This document shows positions 33,169-42,150 of a stretch of DNA of 47,594 nt, one piece after another (the stretch's first letter is position 1; the number at the start of each line of letters is the position of its first letter). The notes under the pieces were generated by a model that did no database searches, was not told where the DNA came from, and saw only the letters and a list, made by a program, of their open reading frames with translations. Both the position numbers and the translations under genes were made by a program. This DNA is from Desulfatibacillum aliphaticivorans DSM 15576 (GTDB lineage Bacteria > Desulfobacterota > Desulfobacteria > Desulfobacterales > Desulfatibacillaceae), in NCBI RefSeq assembly GCF_000429905.1, contig NZ_KE386984.1:22615-70208 (forward strand), written 5' to 3'.

Positions 33169-34185
33169 TTAAAGGATCCTTTTATACATGTTGGGGGATT
33201 TGCCAAACCAGCGGCGGAAGGCGCGGCTGAAGTTGCTTGAGTCTGAGTAGCCAAGTTGAAAGGCGACATCGGTCACGGATAGATGGGGATAGCGAATTAA
33301 ATTTTCCGCCAAATGCTTTCGCGTTTCGTCAAGAATTTCGGTAAAGGAGGTTCCCTGATTCCGTAGATGCCTTTGCAGGCTCCGCGGGCTAATTCCCATG
33401 GACTGCGCCGTTGTTTCAATGCTGGGCTCCCCCAGGGGCAGCGATTTGAGCAGTCGGCTCCTGACCTGCTGGTCGAGCCGTTCGGTCTTACAGCGGGCAA
33501 GATAATCGAAAACAAGTTTGTCGTTTTGCATTGCAATTTCAGCATTTGCAGTGAGCAGGGTCTTGTGAGCGTCCTGAAGGCTGAAAACGATGGCATTATC
33601 TTGCATGGCAAAATACACCGGGGCCTGGAACAGTCGCTCGTACTCCCTGCCCTCCCCCCACTTTTCATGCATGAACTCCACCTTTACAGGATTAAGCGAG
33701 GCATCATAAAGCATCCTGGCGTAAAAAACCGCCGCCGCCATAAAGGCATCCACCGAGGCTCCCACAGGCAAGGGGCGTCCGGCAAAGGGGGTGAAACAGA
33801 GAGCATCGCCGTCATCCCGCGAGTCAATGCGCACTTCCACTTCATCGCTGATAATCTGATATACCCGGCAAAGGCGTTCCAAAGCCTCGCGCAAGTCCCG
33901 GCTGGCCAGCAATGCGGGGCCAAGGGCATGAAAGGTGACCGGGTGAATATGCCGGATTACCCGCAGGCCAAGGCAAGGATCCCTGGATTGCTCCACGGCA
34001 AGATTCCATAACCGCGCTATCTTATCTATCTCTATTCTCTGGCCGGGTTGTCCAAGAACCTTCTCATCAATCGCGGCTTTTTTCAAAAGCTCTTTGCTGT
34101 TGAGGCCGTAAAAGGCGCAAGTCCTGGCAATAACGACAGCCCATGAACTGATGGTTGTGGGATGCGTTGCTAAAAATTGATTCAT
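33169..34185 (-). CDS. AraC-family transcriptional regulator (OruR/ArgR-like architecture)
   Basis: 338 aa. The N-terminal 200 residues form the Arabinose_bd-like ligand domain of the OruR/MmsR type (PVTFHALGPALLASRDLREALERL-like helices). The C-terminus has two AraC helix-turn-helices: TTAQSMGISPRSLQRHLRNQ and VTDVAFQLGYSDSSNFSRAF. Divergently transcribed from the membrane protein and SDR genes across about 180 bp, so it likely controls them. The ligand is unknown. Confidence 0.88.
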   Translation of the reverse strand: MNQFLATHPTTISSWAVVIARTCAFYGLNSKELLKKAAIDEKVLGQPGQRIEIDKIARLWNLAVEQSRDPCLGLRVIRHIHPVTFHALGPALLASRDLREALERLCRVYQIISDEVEVRIDSRDDGDALCFTPFAGRPLPVGASVDAFMAAAVFYARMLYDASLNPVKVEFMHEKWGEGREYERLFQAPVYFAMQDNAIVFSLQDAHKTLLTANAEIAMQNDKLVFDYLARCKTERLDQQVRSRLLKSLPLGEPSIETTAQSMGISPRSLQRHLRNQGTSFTEILDETRKHLAENLIRYPHLSVTDVAFQLGYSDSSNFSRAFRRWFGKSPNMYKRIL

Positions 34186-34366
34186 CGCTCAAGCCCTGGC
34201 ATCGAATGACTGAAAGTTGGCATTTACTGACCTGAAAAACAGGCGAAAACCCTGTACATGGATCTGCAGGCGGAACGAGTCTGTAAACATAAATAGCATG
34301 AAAATGGAATTTTTCCAATTGATTGGTCTGCAAGCGGCCGCCATTGCCGCGTTTAAGGAGAAGAGC

Positions 34367-34798
34367 ATGAAAAATAGGCTGACGGGATTTGGGTTCCTCC
34401 TGGCGGGAAGCGTCAATATTGCCGGGATTCTTCTTTTCAGCAAGTTGTTTACCAATGACCTGATGCAAAGTCTTGATCCCGCGGTTTTTTCCAATGTGGG
34501 CATTGCATCCATAATTTTATGGGGCATGGCTTACCTGTCTGTCAGGGATCGATTTCAGGCCGCGCCTCAAATTGTGGGAGTTTTCATGGTCGAAAAGTTT
34601 TTTTACGCTGCTGTTTGGGGTCAATGGATTTTTCATCATTGGAAGGACCTGGGGAACGTTTATCAGGAGGACCTGATTACAGGCCTTTTTTTCTCGGTCT
34701 ACGGGCTGAATGATTTTCTATTTGGGGTGTTTTTTCTAATTGTCTTTATTTCGTGCACCAGAAAGGGAGAAAGTGATGACCCAGTTGTCAGGATCTAA
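34367..34798 (+). CDS. Four-helix integral membrane protein
   Basis: 143 aa from the ATG at 34367, which has AAGGAG 6 bp upstream. A longer in-frame reading from 34217 has no ribosome site and a non-conserved-looking N-terminus. Four hydrophobic helices: about 5-26, 42-58, 66-86 and 106-128. Unrecognised family. The stop overlaps the SDR start by 23 bp, suggesting co-expression. Confidence 0.7.
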   Translation: MKNRLTGFGFLLAGSVNIAGILLFSKLFTNDLMQSLDPAVFSNVGIASIILWGMAYLSVRDRFQAAPQIVGVFMVEKFFYAAVWGQWIFHHWKDLGNVYQEDLITGLFFSVYGLNDFLFGVFFLIVFISCTRKGESDDPVVRI

Positions 34799-35612
34799 AG
34801 CAGTGATAACAGGCGGAGCAATGGGAATCGGGCTGGCGACGGCCAAGCGGCTTCTGGACGAGGGATGTCAGGTGGCTATATGGGACATCAACAAGGAAGC
34901 CCTTATGCAGGCGGAAAAGGAACTCAAGGAGGAAGGGGATCGAGTGCTTTTTTGCCAGTGTGATGTGTCGGATGAAGAGCAAGTCTATCATTACGCCCAA
35001 GTTGTGCAAAATGCCATGGGCCAGGTGGATATTTTAATAAACAATGCGGGGATGGTTGTTCCCGGACGGTTTTGCCAATACAAGCCCTCTGTGAGGGAAA
35101 AGGAAACCCGAGTGAACCTGCTGGCCATGTATTACACGATTTACGCCTTTCTGCCTGGGATGTATGAACGGAATTGCGGCCACATTGTAAACATATCCTC
35201 GGGCGCGGGCCTGGTGGGCATGCCGGACCTCGCCGCATACTGCGCCGCCAAATGGGCTGTATACGGCCTGACCGAGTCTTTGCGTTTTGAAGCGATCGTG
35301 GATGGAAAAACCGGCGTGCATTTCTCCTCCGTTCATCCGGGCATTCTTAAAAAGGGCATGTTTGAGGGGAGCAAGCTGAATCTGCTGGGAGAAATAATGA
35401 TTCCCCGCGTGAATGACCATGACTCGATTGCCGGAGTAATCGTGAACCGGGCCTTAAAGAAAAACCGGTATATTGTCAAGTTCCCCAAAAGCCTGCATAT
35501 GGGCCCATTGGCGCGCGGGTTGATGCCGGATCGCATGATGAACAGCATTATGCTGCTGGCCGGAATAGGGGATTCCATGAAAAACTGGACCGGGTCCGGG
35601 CGGGATCAATAA
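34776..35612 (+). CDS. Short-chain dehydrogenase/reductase
   Basis: 278 aa from the ATG at 34776, preceded by GGGAG; a longer reading from 34740 is unlikely. Rossmann TGGAMGIG (12-19), NNAG at 89-92 and the catalytic set N114, S142, Y155, K159 (YCAAK) are complete, so it is a classical SDR. A C-terminal hydrophobic segment may contact membrane or lipid. The substrate is unknown. Likely regulated by the AraC protein. Confidence 0.9.
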   Translation: MTQLSGSKAVITGGAMGIGLATAKRLLDEGCQVAIWDINKEALMQAEKELKEEGDRVLFCQCDVSDEEQVYHYAQVVQNAMGQVDILINNAGMVVPGRFCQYKPSVREKETRVNLLAMYYTIYAFLPGMYERNCGHIVNISSGAGLVGMPDLAAYCAAKWAVYGLTESLRFEAIVDGKTGVHFSSVHPGILKKGMFEGSKLNLLGEIMIPRVNDHDSIAGVIVNRALKKNRYIVKFPKSLHMGPLARGLMPDRMMNSIMLLAGIGDSMKNWTGSGRDQ

Positions 35613-35649
35613 ACAAAATCAAGAACATGCTGCTTGATGGGGATCTCCC

Positions 35650-37098
35650 TTACTTCCTCCAAAACTCAGGGACGAAGAGGATGATGACCGTATAGATTTC
35701 CAGGCGGCCCAGGAGCATGCACCAGACCAAAAGCCATTTACCGGCCAGGGGGATATTGGCAAAATTGTCCATGGGGCCGACCCCGCCGATCCCGGGGCCA
35801 ATATTGCCGATAGTGGCGGCCACAGCGGCCATGGAGGTCACCAGATCCACGCCCATGGCGGCGAGACCCAAGGCTGAAATGGCGAACAAGCCCATGTATA
35901 AAACGAAAAAGGCGCACACGCTGTGGAGCACTTCCTCGGGAACCACCCTGCCCCCCAGCTTGACCGGAATCACGGCCCTGGGGTGGATCATACGGAACAA
36001 CTCCCGGTAGCAATATTTAAAAAGCAGCATGACCCGCAGGCATTTGATGCCGCCGCCGGTGGACCCGGCCGAGGCGCCCACCACCATGCAAAACATGATG
36101 AGAAGTTGGCTCAGGGCCGGCCATAGCTCGTAATCGGCCGTGGCGTATCCGGTGGTGGTTATGATGGAGGAAACCTGAAAGGCCGAAGCCCGTATGGATT
36201 CGTTCAGGCTGCTGAACACCTTCCCGTGGATGTCCAGGGTGATTACAGCAACCAGCACTAAAACAAGGCCCAGGAAAAACCGGCATTCGGGGTCCTTCCA
36301 CAGGGCCATGGGCTTGCCCCGCAATAACTGAAAGTGCAAGGAAAAGTTAATGCCCGCCACGATCATAAAGAAAATGATCACCCATTCAAAATAGGGGCTG
36401 TGATATTGCCCCACGGAGGTGTTGAGCGTGGAAAAGCCGCCCGTGGGCATGGTGGTGAAGGCGTGGCAAACCGCGTCGAAAACGCTCATGCCTCCCACAA
36501 ACAGCAGCACGGCCTCCAAGACCGTAAACAAGGCGTACACCTGCCATAGGATGACCGCTGTGTCGCGGATGCGGGGCTTTAATTTGTCGGGAACAGGCGT
36601 GGGCACTTCGGCCTTATATAACTGCATGCCGCCTACTCCCAAGAACGGCAGGATGGCGACGGATAAGACAATGATTCCCATGCCGCCCAGCCACTGGATC
36701 ATGCTGCGCCACATCAAAAGCCCCTTGGACACGCCTTCGATGTCGGACAACACGGAGGACCCGGTGGTTGTGAAGCCGGACACGGATTCGAACACCGCGT
36801 CCGTAAAACCCAAAAAAGACGAAGAAAAATAAAAGGGCAGGGCGCCGGCCACGCCGACCGCGGCCCAGCCCAAGGCCACAATGGCCATGCCTTCCCTATG
36901 GCTTAGGGTTTCCTGCTTTTTGGTAGGGGCCGCCAGATAAACCATGGCGCCCACCAAAAGCGTGATCCCCATGCCTTTGGCCAGGGGTATTATGCTCTGG
37001 TCCTGATAGTACAGGCCGACCAGCATGGGCAACGCCATGGCCAGCCCGCAAAAAACAAGCAAAATTCCAACAACGGAAAATGTGTGGCCCCATCTCAT
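35650..37098 (-). CDS. trkH: Trk-type potassium uptake protein, membrane subunit
   Basis: 482 aa with about ten hydrophobic helices and four pore-loop motifs, including SGFTTTGSSVL, MPTGGFST, ITTTGYAT and NIGPG. Works with TrkA in K+ uptake. It starts 57 bp after the trkA stop, same strand. Convergent with the SDR gene. Confidence 0.94.
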   Translation of the reverse strand: MRWGHTFSVVGILLVFCGLAMALPMLVGLYYQDQSIIPLAKGMGITLLVGAMVYLAAPTKKQETLSHREGMAIVALGWAAVGVAGALPFYFSSSFLGFTDAVFESVSGFTTTGSSVLSDIEGVSKGLLMWRSMIQWLGGMGIIVLSVAILPFLGVGGMQLYKAEVPTPVPDKLKPRIRDTAVILWQVYALFTVLEAVLLFVGGMSVFDAVCHAFTTMPTGGFSTLNTSVGQYHSPYFEWVIIFFMIVAGINFSLHFQLLRGKPMALWKDPECRFFLGLVLVLVAVITLDIHGKVFSSLNESIRASAFQVSSIITTTGYATADYELWPALSQLLIMFCMVVGASAGSTGGGIKCLRVMLLFKYCYRELFRMIHPRAVIPVKLGGRVVPEEVLHSVCAFFVLYMGLFAISALGLAAMGVDLVTSMAAVAATIGNIGPGIGGVGPMDNFANIPLAGKWLLVWCMLLGRLEIYTVIILFVPEFWRK

Positions 37099-37155
37099 AT
37101 TATAATCCTAAACTTTTTCCGGAGGGACATGGCCTTTTCTCAGGCGTCCTGTTGG

Positions 37156-38520
37156 TTAAAAGAACTCCAGCTTGACGGCCATGGCCTTTTCGATTTTCGG
37201 AATGGCTTGTTGGGAGCATAACAGAATAATCCGGTCCGCAGGCTGAATCACGCTGTCCCCCTTGGGGATGATCACCTCGTTATCCCTTATGATGGAAATA
37301 ACCAGCGCGCCCTTTGGAAAGCTGATGCTTTTTAAGGGCTTTCCCACAATCTCCGCGGTTTCGAGAGCTTCGGCCTCCAAAACCTCGGCGCGCTCCCCTT
37401 TGAGGGATACGGAGGACAGCACTTTGCCCCGCCGGACATGCCCCAAAATCGTATTAATGGCGGACAATCGGGAACTTATGACGTGCTCGATCCCAATAGC
37501 CGTGGTCAAGGGAAAGTATCCGAATTTGTTGATCCTTGTGACGGCAATGGGCACGCCCATGCGTTTGGCGAGCAGGGAGGTGAGGATGTTGGTTTCTTCG
37601 TCCCCGGTCACGGTGATGACCACGTCCATATCCTCGATGTTTTCCTCGGCCAGCAAGCCCTGATCCGTGCCGTCCCCGTTCAGCACAACCACGTTATTCA
37701 GGGCTTCGGCCAACCGGTTGCACCGCTGCGGGTCGTCCTCCACGATTTTTACATACACGCCGCTCTGGGCCAAAGCCCTGGCCAGACGCATGCCAATGCG
37801 GCCCCCGCCCACAATAAAGGCCCGCTTCACGGGGCGGGACTCCTTGCCGAACAGCTTCAGGGCCGTGTGCAGATTGGCGTCGTCCGTTACAAAGTACACC
37901 AGGTCCCCCGGCACAAGGGAGTCGCGGCCTGTGGGGATGATCAACTCCTCATCCCGGACAATGGCGGCGATGAGCAGATGGAAGTCTCCGGTCACCTCAC
38001 GCAATTTGGTCAAACGCATGTTGGATAAAGGAGACAGTTCGTCCAGGCGCACCCCGATCAGTTTGATGGCGCCGCCGGAAAACTCCGCCACGTCCTCGGC
38101 CCCCGGAACCTCCAATAGCCTCTGGACCGTGCGCACCAATTCCACTTCCGGATTGATGACCGTGTCAATGTGTGGGGGATCATCCCTTAAGCGGTCGGTA
38201 AAATCGGTGTAATCCGAGTCGCGGATGCGTATGAGCTTGCGGGTGGCCGGGGAAAGAAGATCGCAAACCAGGCAGGAAACCAGGTTGGTTTCGTCCGAAT
38301 CGGTGACGGCCAGCAATATGTCGCTTTGGGAAATTCCCGCCTCCCGAAGCACTTCCGGACTGCTGCCCGATCCTTCAAACACCTGGACGTCCAGTTGCTC
38401 CGAAACCCTTTTCAACGCCTTGGGATCTTTGTCTATGACGACCACGTCCTTGTTTTCTGTGGCCAAACGGCTCGCAATATGAAAGCCGACTTCCCCCGCG
38501 CCTACAATAAGGATCTTCAC
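37156..38520 (-). CDS. trkA: Trk potassium transport NAD-binding regulator
   Basis: 454 aa, GTG start with GGAGGAATGC upstream. Duplicated RCK: Rossmann MKILIVGAGEVGFHIA (1-16) and FIVGGGRIGMRLA (around 232), each followed by a TrkA_C domain (about 140-220 and 370-450). Controls gating of TrkH. TrkA_C domains bind c-di-AMP in some bacteria, of interest because a DAC gene is in the same window. Confidence 0.94.
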   Translation of the reverse strand: MKILIVGAGEVGFHIASRLATENKDVVVIDKDPKALKRVSEQLDVQVFEGSGSSPEVLREAGISQSDILLAVTDSDETNLVSCLVCDLLSPATRKLIRIRDSDYTDFTDRLRDDPPHIDTVINPEVELVRTVQRLLEVPGAEDVAEFSGGAIKLIGVRLDELSPLSNMRLTKLREVTGDFHLLIAAIVRDEELIIPTGRDSLVPGDLVYFVTDDANLHTALKLFGKESRPVKRAFIVGGGRIGMRLARALAQSGVYVKIVEDDPQRCNRLAEALNNVVVLNGDGTDQGLLAEENIEDMDVVITVTGDEETNILTSLLAKRMGVPIAVTRINKFGYFPLTTAIGIEHVISSRLSAINTILGHVRRGKVLSSVSLKGERAEVLEAEALETAEIVGKPLKSISFPKGALVISIIRDNEVIIPKGDSVIQPADRIILLCSQQAIPKIEKAMAVKLEFF

Positions 38521-38583
38521 GCATTCCTCCCTGTTCCGGTTATGGTGAGTAAAGGGCTTTGTAGTACAGCTTTTGGGCGGGTG

Positions 38584-39342
38584 TCAATCCAAGACGCGCA
38601 ATCCGGCGCACAGGCTAAAAAACAGGAGAAAGTAAAGCCAGTCGGTTTTTTGGGCGTGCAATCCGCGGGACGTGGGATTAGGGCCGAAATTCCGGGACAC
38701 AAGGGCCAGGGTAAGGTCCTGAGCCCGGGTGAAGGTGCGCTCCATCAACGGGGGAACCAAACGGGTGATGCGATATACCGGATTTTTCCTGTTTTCCAGG
38801 CCGCGAGACCTTTGCGCCTCCTTGATGGAATCCGCCTCCTCCATGATGATGGGGATGAAACGCATCATCAACGTCAGCATCATGGCCGCCCGGGCGCCGT
38901 CCATGAACGGGATAGGCTTAAAATACCACCTGACCGCGGAAAAAACGCCGCTTGTCCGCGTGGCGCCCGTAAAAACCGCGCTGGCGATCAAAACCACGAA
39001 CAAACGCCAACTGATAAGCAGGCCGTCTTCCAGTCCGTTGACCGAAAACCAGGGAATTGCGCCGTTAAAAACGGCCGGTCCCGGCGTGACGGCGCCGCGA
39101 ACCAGAATGATTCCCACAAGAAAAAGGAGGAACACCTGGGCGTTTCGGATCATGGTAAAAGCGGGAACCTTGCCGGCGATCGCCGTGAAGGCTGCTATAA
39201 AAAACAGCCCCAAAGCGGCGTAAGGGCCGCATTGCACCGTGGCCAGGCTCAAAACGACAAGAGCCGCCAGCTTGAACCTGGGGTCCATCCTGTGAACGGC
39301 CGTGGCGCCCGGCGTGTAAACAAAAAGGTTTACTCCAGCCAC
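38584..39342 (-). CDS. bioN: ECF transporter T component, biotin (BioN)
   Basis: 252 aa, GTG start, overlapping the end of bioM by 13 bp. Several membrane helices; RMDPRFKLAAL at the start and AQRSRGLE, the X-R-G coupling helix that contacts the ATPase. Part of birA-bioY-bioM-bioN. Confidence 0.85.
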   Translation of the reverse strand: MAGVNLFVYTPGATAVHRMDPRFKLAALVVLSLATVQCGPYAALGLFFIAAFTAIAGKVPAFTMIRNAQVFLLFLVGIILVRGAVTPGPAVFNGAIPWFSVNGLEDGLLISWRLFVVLIASAVFTGATRTSGVFSAVRWYFKPIPFMDGARAAMMLTLMMRFIPIIMEEADSIKEAQRSRGLENRKNPVYRITRLVPPLMERTFTRAQDLTLALVSRNFGPNPTSRGLHAQKTDWLYFLLFFSLCAGLRVLD

Positions 39343-40094
39343 GAATCGACCTCCCGGCCGAATAACGAGGCGCAGGGACGGCGCACGCCGAATTTTTCCA
39401 GGTCCGGGGTCGCCTCATCCAGAGAGCAATCCAGGGCCAGGCGTCCTTTGTCCATGACCAATATACGTCCGGCGTGGGCGGCGACCTTTTCAATATCATG
39501 AGTGGCCACGATGATGGTTTTGCCCAATCCGTGCAAATTCACCATTTGCTGCAGCACCTGCTTCACCCCCGGATAGTCCAGGTTGGAAAACGGCTCGTCA
39601 AACACGATCACCCGAGACTCCATGGCCAGCACGCCGGCAACCGCCGTCCGCTGTTTTTCCCCGCCGGAAAGCAAATAAGGCCGGCGGTCGCCCATATGGC
39701 CCATGCCCACGGCTTCCAAAGACGCCTTCACCCTTTTGTTGATCTCCTCCTCGGGAAGGCCCAGGTTTTCCGGGCCGAAAGCCACGTCGTCCGCCACGGT
39801 CTCCCCCACGATCTGGTTTCTCACATCGGAAAAAACCATCCCCACAACCTGGCGGGCTTGAACGGGGTTCTTTTTGGTGGAAACGCCGGCCACAAGCACC
39901 TCTCCTTCGGAAGGAAGGGACAAGGCGTTCATGTGCCGGAGAAGCGTGGTCTTGCCCGAACCGTTCTTTCCGCACAGGATGATGAACTCTCCCGGCGCCG
40001 CCCTGAAAGACACCCCGGACAAACCCATTATTCCTCCGGAAAAGGTATGGGAGACGTTTTTAAACTCAAGGACTGAGTCGGCCATGTTATTCAT
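39330..40094 (-). CDS. bioM: ECF transporter ATPase component, biotin (BioM)
   Basis: 254 aa from the ATG at 40094 (MNNMADS), overlapping the bioY stop by 8 bp; a Met three codons later is also possible. Walker A CGKNGSGKTTLL, ABC signature LSGGEKQRTAVAG, Walker B VIVFDEPFSNLD. Energises BioY uptake. Confidence 0.88.
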   Translation of the reverse strand: MNNMADSVLEFKNVSHTFSGGIMGLSGVSFRAAPGEFIILCGKNGSGKTTLLRHMNALSLPSEGEVLVAGVSTKKNPVQARQVVGMVFSDVRNQIVGETVADDVAFGPENLGLPEEEINKRVKASLEAVGMGHMGDRRPYLLSGGEKQRTAVAGVLAMESRVIVFDEPFSNLDYPGVKQVLQQMVNLHGLGKTIIVATHDIEKVAAHAGRILVMDKGRLALDCSLDEATPDLEKFGVRRPCASLFGREVDSWLE

Positions 40095-40695
40095 CCGATT
40101 TAAAGCGCCGCAGCATATTTCTGATTCCCACAATCAAAGAGGCGTTGGCGGCTATTTTTATAACGTCCCCTAAAAGAAAGGGCGCCATGCCCACCGCCCA
40201 GGCCTTTCCCCACGAAAAACCGGCCATGCTTTTTAATCGGGACACGCCGATGGCGTACACGAGCGCCGAACCCAGAACCATGGCGAGCACGTCATAAACC
40301 ATGGCCTTGGTCACAGCTCCCGCCGCAGGATTGTGGTGATATTTTTTTCCCAGGCCGGAAATAAGCCCGATAAGAACGACCGCAGGCAGGTACGCAAAAA
40401 GATAGCCCCCGGTGGGCCCCATAAACTGCACCAGCCCGGCGCCGCCTCCGGAGAAAACCGGCATCCCCAATATGCCCGCCAACATATATATCCCCACGGA
40501 AGCCGCGCCCCACCAAGGCCCCAATATAAGCCCGGCCAGCATGACGAACATGTTCTGCAATACAATGGGCACTGGCCCAATGGGAATGGCGATGTAAGCG
40601 CCGACGGCCATCAGGGCCGCCATCAGAGCGCCCAGGACCATGTTCCGGATTTGCGTGAATGAAAAGGCGTTTTCTTCGCCGATATTTTCGTTCAT
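40087..40695 (-). CDS. bioY: Biotin ECF transporter substrate-binding protein BioY
   Basis: 202 aa from the ATG at 40695 (MNENIGEENAF); a longer open frame upstream is Gly/Arg-rich and rejected. BioY signatures are the YIAIPIGPVPIVLQNMFVMLAG helix region, GPTGGYLFAY and GMAPFLLGDVIK. About six helices. AAGGG lies upstream. Confidence 0.93.
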   Translation of the reverse strand: MNENIGEENAFSFTQIRNMVLGALMAALMAVGAYIAIPIGPVPIVLQNMFVMLAGLILGPWWGAASVGIYMLAGILGMPVFSGGGAGLVQFMGPTGGYLFAYLPAVVLIGLISGLGKKYHHNPAAGAVTKAMVYDVLAMVLGSALVYAIGVSRLKSMAGFSWGKAWAVGMAPFLLGDVIKIAANASLIVGIRNMLRRFKSDE

Positions 40696-40736
40696 CTTGA
40701 ATAACCCTTTATTGCCTGCATAAAAATTGAGGCGCC

Positions 40737-41675
40737 TTAACTTTCCTGCGCCTCCCCCGACTGATAAAAGCAGTCCCCATGAAAAACCTCCTCCAACCTG
40801 CCGTCCGCCAACTCCACTATCAAAGATCCCTGGGAGTTTACATCCACGGCTCTGCCTTCCAGCACGTCCCGGGTAGTCTGAATCCTCACCGGACGGCCTA
40901 TGGTGGAAGTATACTGCTTCCACTGCGCGATTACGTCTTCGTCCTTGTTCTTAAGACGTTCTTCCATAGAATCAAGAAAACCGGTCAGTATTTTCCTCCG
41001 GGGAAACTCCTGCCCCAGCAAGTCGCGGATGGAAACCGCATTAGGCTCCGCTTTGGAAGGATTGTTGTTGACGTTAACGCCGATTCCCAGATTCACGTAT
41101 TGGACGAATTCATCCTGCGTCGCCATTTCCGACAGCATGCCGTTCAGCTTTTTCTCGCCCACCAGGATGTCGTTGGGCCACTTTACCGTTGCGTTGATGC
41201 CCGTCAAATTCCTGACCACCAGGGCCAGGCTGACGGAGGCTGTAAACAAGACTTTATAGACCTGGTTGATGGGAAAAGAAGGCCTTAGAATTACTGTGAA
41301 ATATAGTCCCCCATCCTGAGAGTCCCATACCCGATTCAACCTTCCGCGTCCTTTTGTCTGCCTTTGCGCTACCACCGTGGTCATATGAGGGCAGTCGCTT
41401 TCCGCCAAGTCCCTGGCAATTGTCATGGTGGACGTTGCTTCTTCATAATAATGAATCAGCGGCGCCCTCTCTCCAAATTCCCAAGGGTACAAAAAATCCC
41501 CTTCGTCTTCCAGAGTATACCCTGTAGAACCCGCCGTGATGGAATAGCCCCGCTCCCGAAGTCCATTAATATGCTTATGCACGGACACGCGCGATACGCC
41601 CAGGTCCTGGCTGATTTTTTCTCCGGACAAGGGAGTTGTCGCCTCTTTTAACAAACCGACAATTTTTGCTTTCAT
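40737..41675 (-). CDS. birA: Bifunctional biotin--protein ligase / biotin operon repressor
   Basis: 312 aa from the ATG at 41675, with GAGGA upstream; the open frame extends to 41843 but that part is not BirA-like. Winged helix 1-60 (ISQDLGVSRVSVHKHINGL), then ligase: QTKGRGRLNRVW (biotinyl-AMP loop), KWPNDILV and a C-terminal SH3-like part. Having the HTH, it can repress. A BirA-like box covers its own promoter. Confidence 0.94.
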   Translation of the reverse strand: MKAKIVGLLKEATTPLSGEKISQDLGVSRVSVHKHINGLRERGYSITAGSTGYTLEDEGDFLYPWEFGERAPLIHYYEEATSTMTIARDLAESDCPHMTTVVAQRQTKGRGRLNRVWDSQDGGLYFTVILRPSFPINQVYKVLFTASVSLALVVRNLTGINATVKWPNDILVGEKKLNGMLSEMATQDEFVQYVNLGIGVNVNNNPSKAEPNAVSIRDLLGQEFPRRKILTGFLDSMEERLKNKDEDVIAQWKQYTSTIGRPVRIQTTRDVLEGRAVDVNSQGSLIVELADGRLEEVFHGDCFYQSGEAQES

Positions 41676-41727
41676 AAAGATCCTCGTATAGGGCTGCAGG
41701 GTTCTTTTATTTGGGGCGCGGCCTTTT

Positions 41728-41759
41728 TCGTTAACCACTATGCTTATACCCATTAACGA
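41728..41759 (-). promoter_or_regulatory. BirA-type operator candidate
   Basis: TCGTTAACC (41728-41736), 14 bp, CATTAACGA (41751-41759): a 9-N14-9 inverted repeat like the TTGTAAACC-N14/15-GGTTTACAA BirA box. It spans the birA -10 and start. Predicts biotin-dependent self-repression of birA-bioY-bioM-bioN. Confidence 0.6.
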
Positions 41760-41771
41760 TTTAAAATGCAA
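41743..41771 (-). promoter_or_regulatory. birA: Promoter of the birA-bioYMN operon
   Basis: On the minus strand TTGCAT (41766-41771), 17-bp spacer, TATAAG (41743-41748). The -10 lies inside the BirA-like box. Confidence 0.55.
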
Positions 41772-41800
41772 CTTGTGAAATATTTCTTTTGCCACAAGTT
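41770..41800. promoter_or_regulatory. Second inverted repeat upstream of the birA promoter
   Basis: AACTTGTG (41770-41777), 15 bp, CACAAGTT (41793-41800), a perfect 8-bp inverted repeat touching the -35. It could be a second BirA-like site or that of another factor. Confidence 0.4.
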
Positions 41801-42150
41801 TTGTCAAAAAGGCGCCACAGTGATGAGCCATTTGTCCTGGCAAGCAGGATTATGCCCTGTTTTGCGGGATAAGAGGGCAAAGGAATTTTTTCACAATCGG
41901 AGCGGGCCCGGCAAAATACGCGAAAACACTTCATTTTAATTTTTTTTGAAAAAACCATCAGTTTTGGAATCGATTTTGCAAGTAAAAAAGGCGACAGCAG
42001 AAAGAGACAAAATCGGCTTCCCCCCTGGGCGCCCTTTCCACACAACCTTCAGCCGTAGAAGTGTTTTGGTTTTTGATGTTCTTTTTTTGTAATCCGCCTC
42101 TTTAGGCCTAACCCCCCGCACCGGGAAAGTGTTCGTAGGAAAGGATGACT
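41801..42150. other. Non-coding gap before the small Cys-rich gene
   Basis: 350 bp with no supported gene. It contains several homopolymer T and A tracts (for example about 41938-41947 and 42080-42090). No clear promoter for the following gene was identified. Confidence 0.4.

Noticed and set aside
35613..35649. Terminator between the convergent SDR and trkH genes
   Set aside because: Only 37 bp and no hairpin with a T-run.
40696..40923. Longer N-terminus of bioY
   Set aside because: Gly/Arg-rich read-through overlapping birA; the true start has family sequence from 40695.
41676..41843. Longer N-terminus of birA
   Set aside because: It would run through the promoter and operator. BirA homology starts at 41675.
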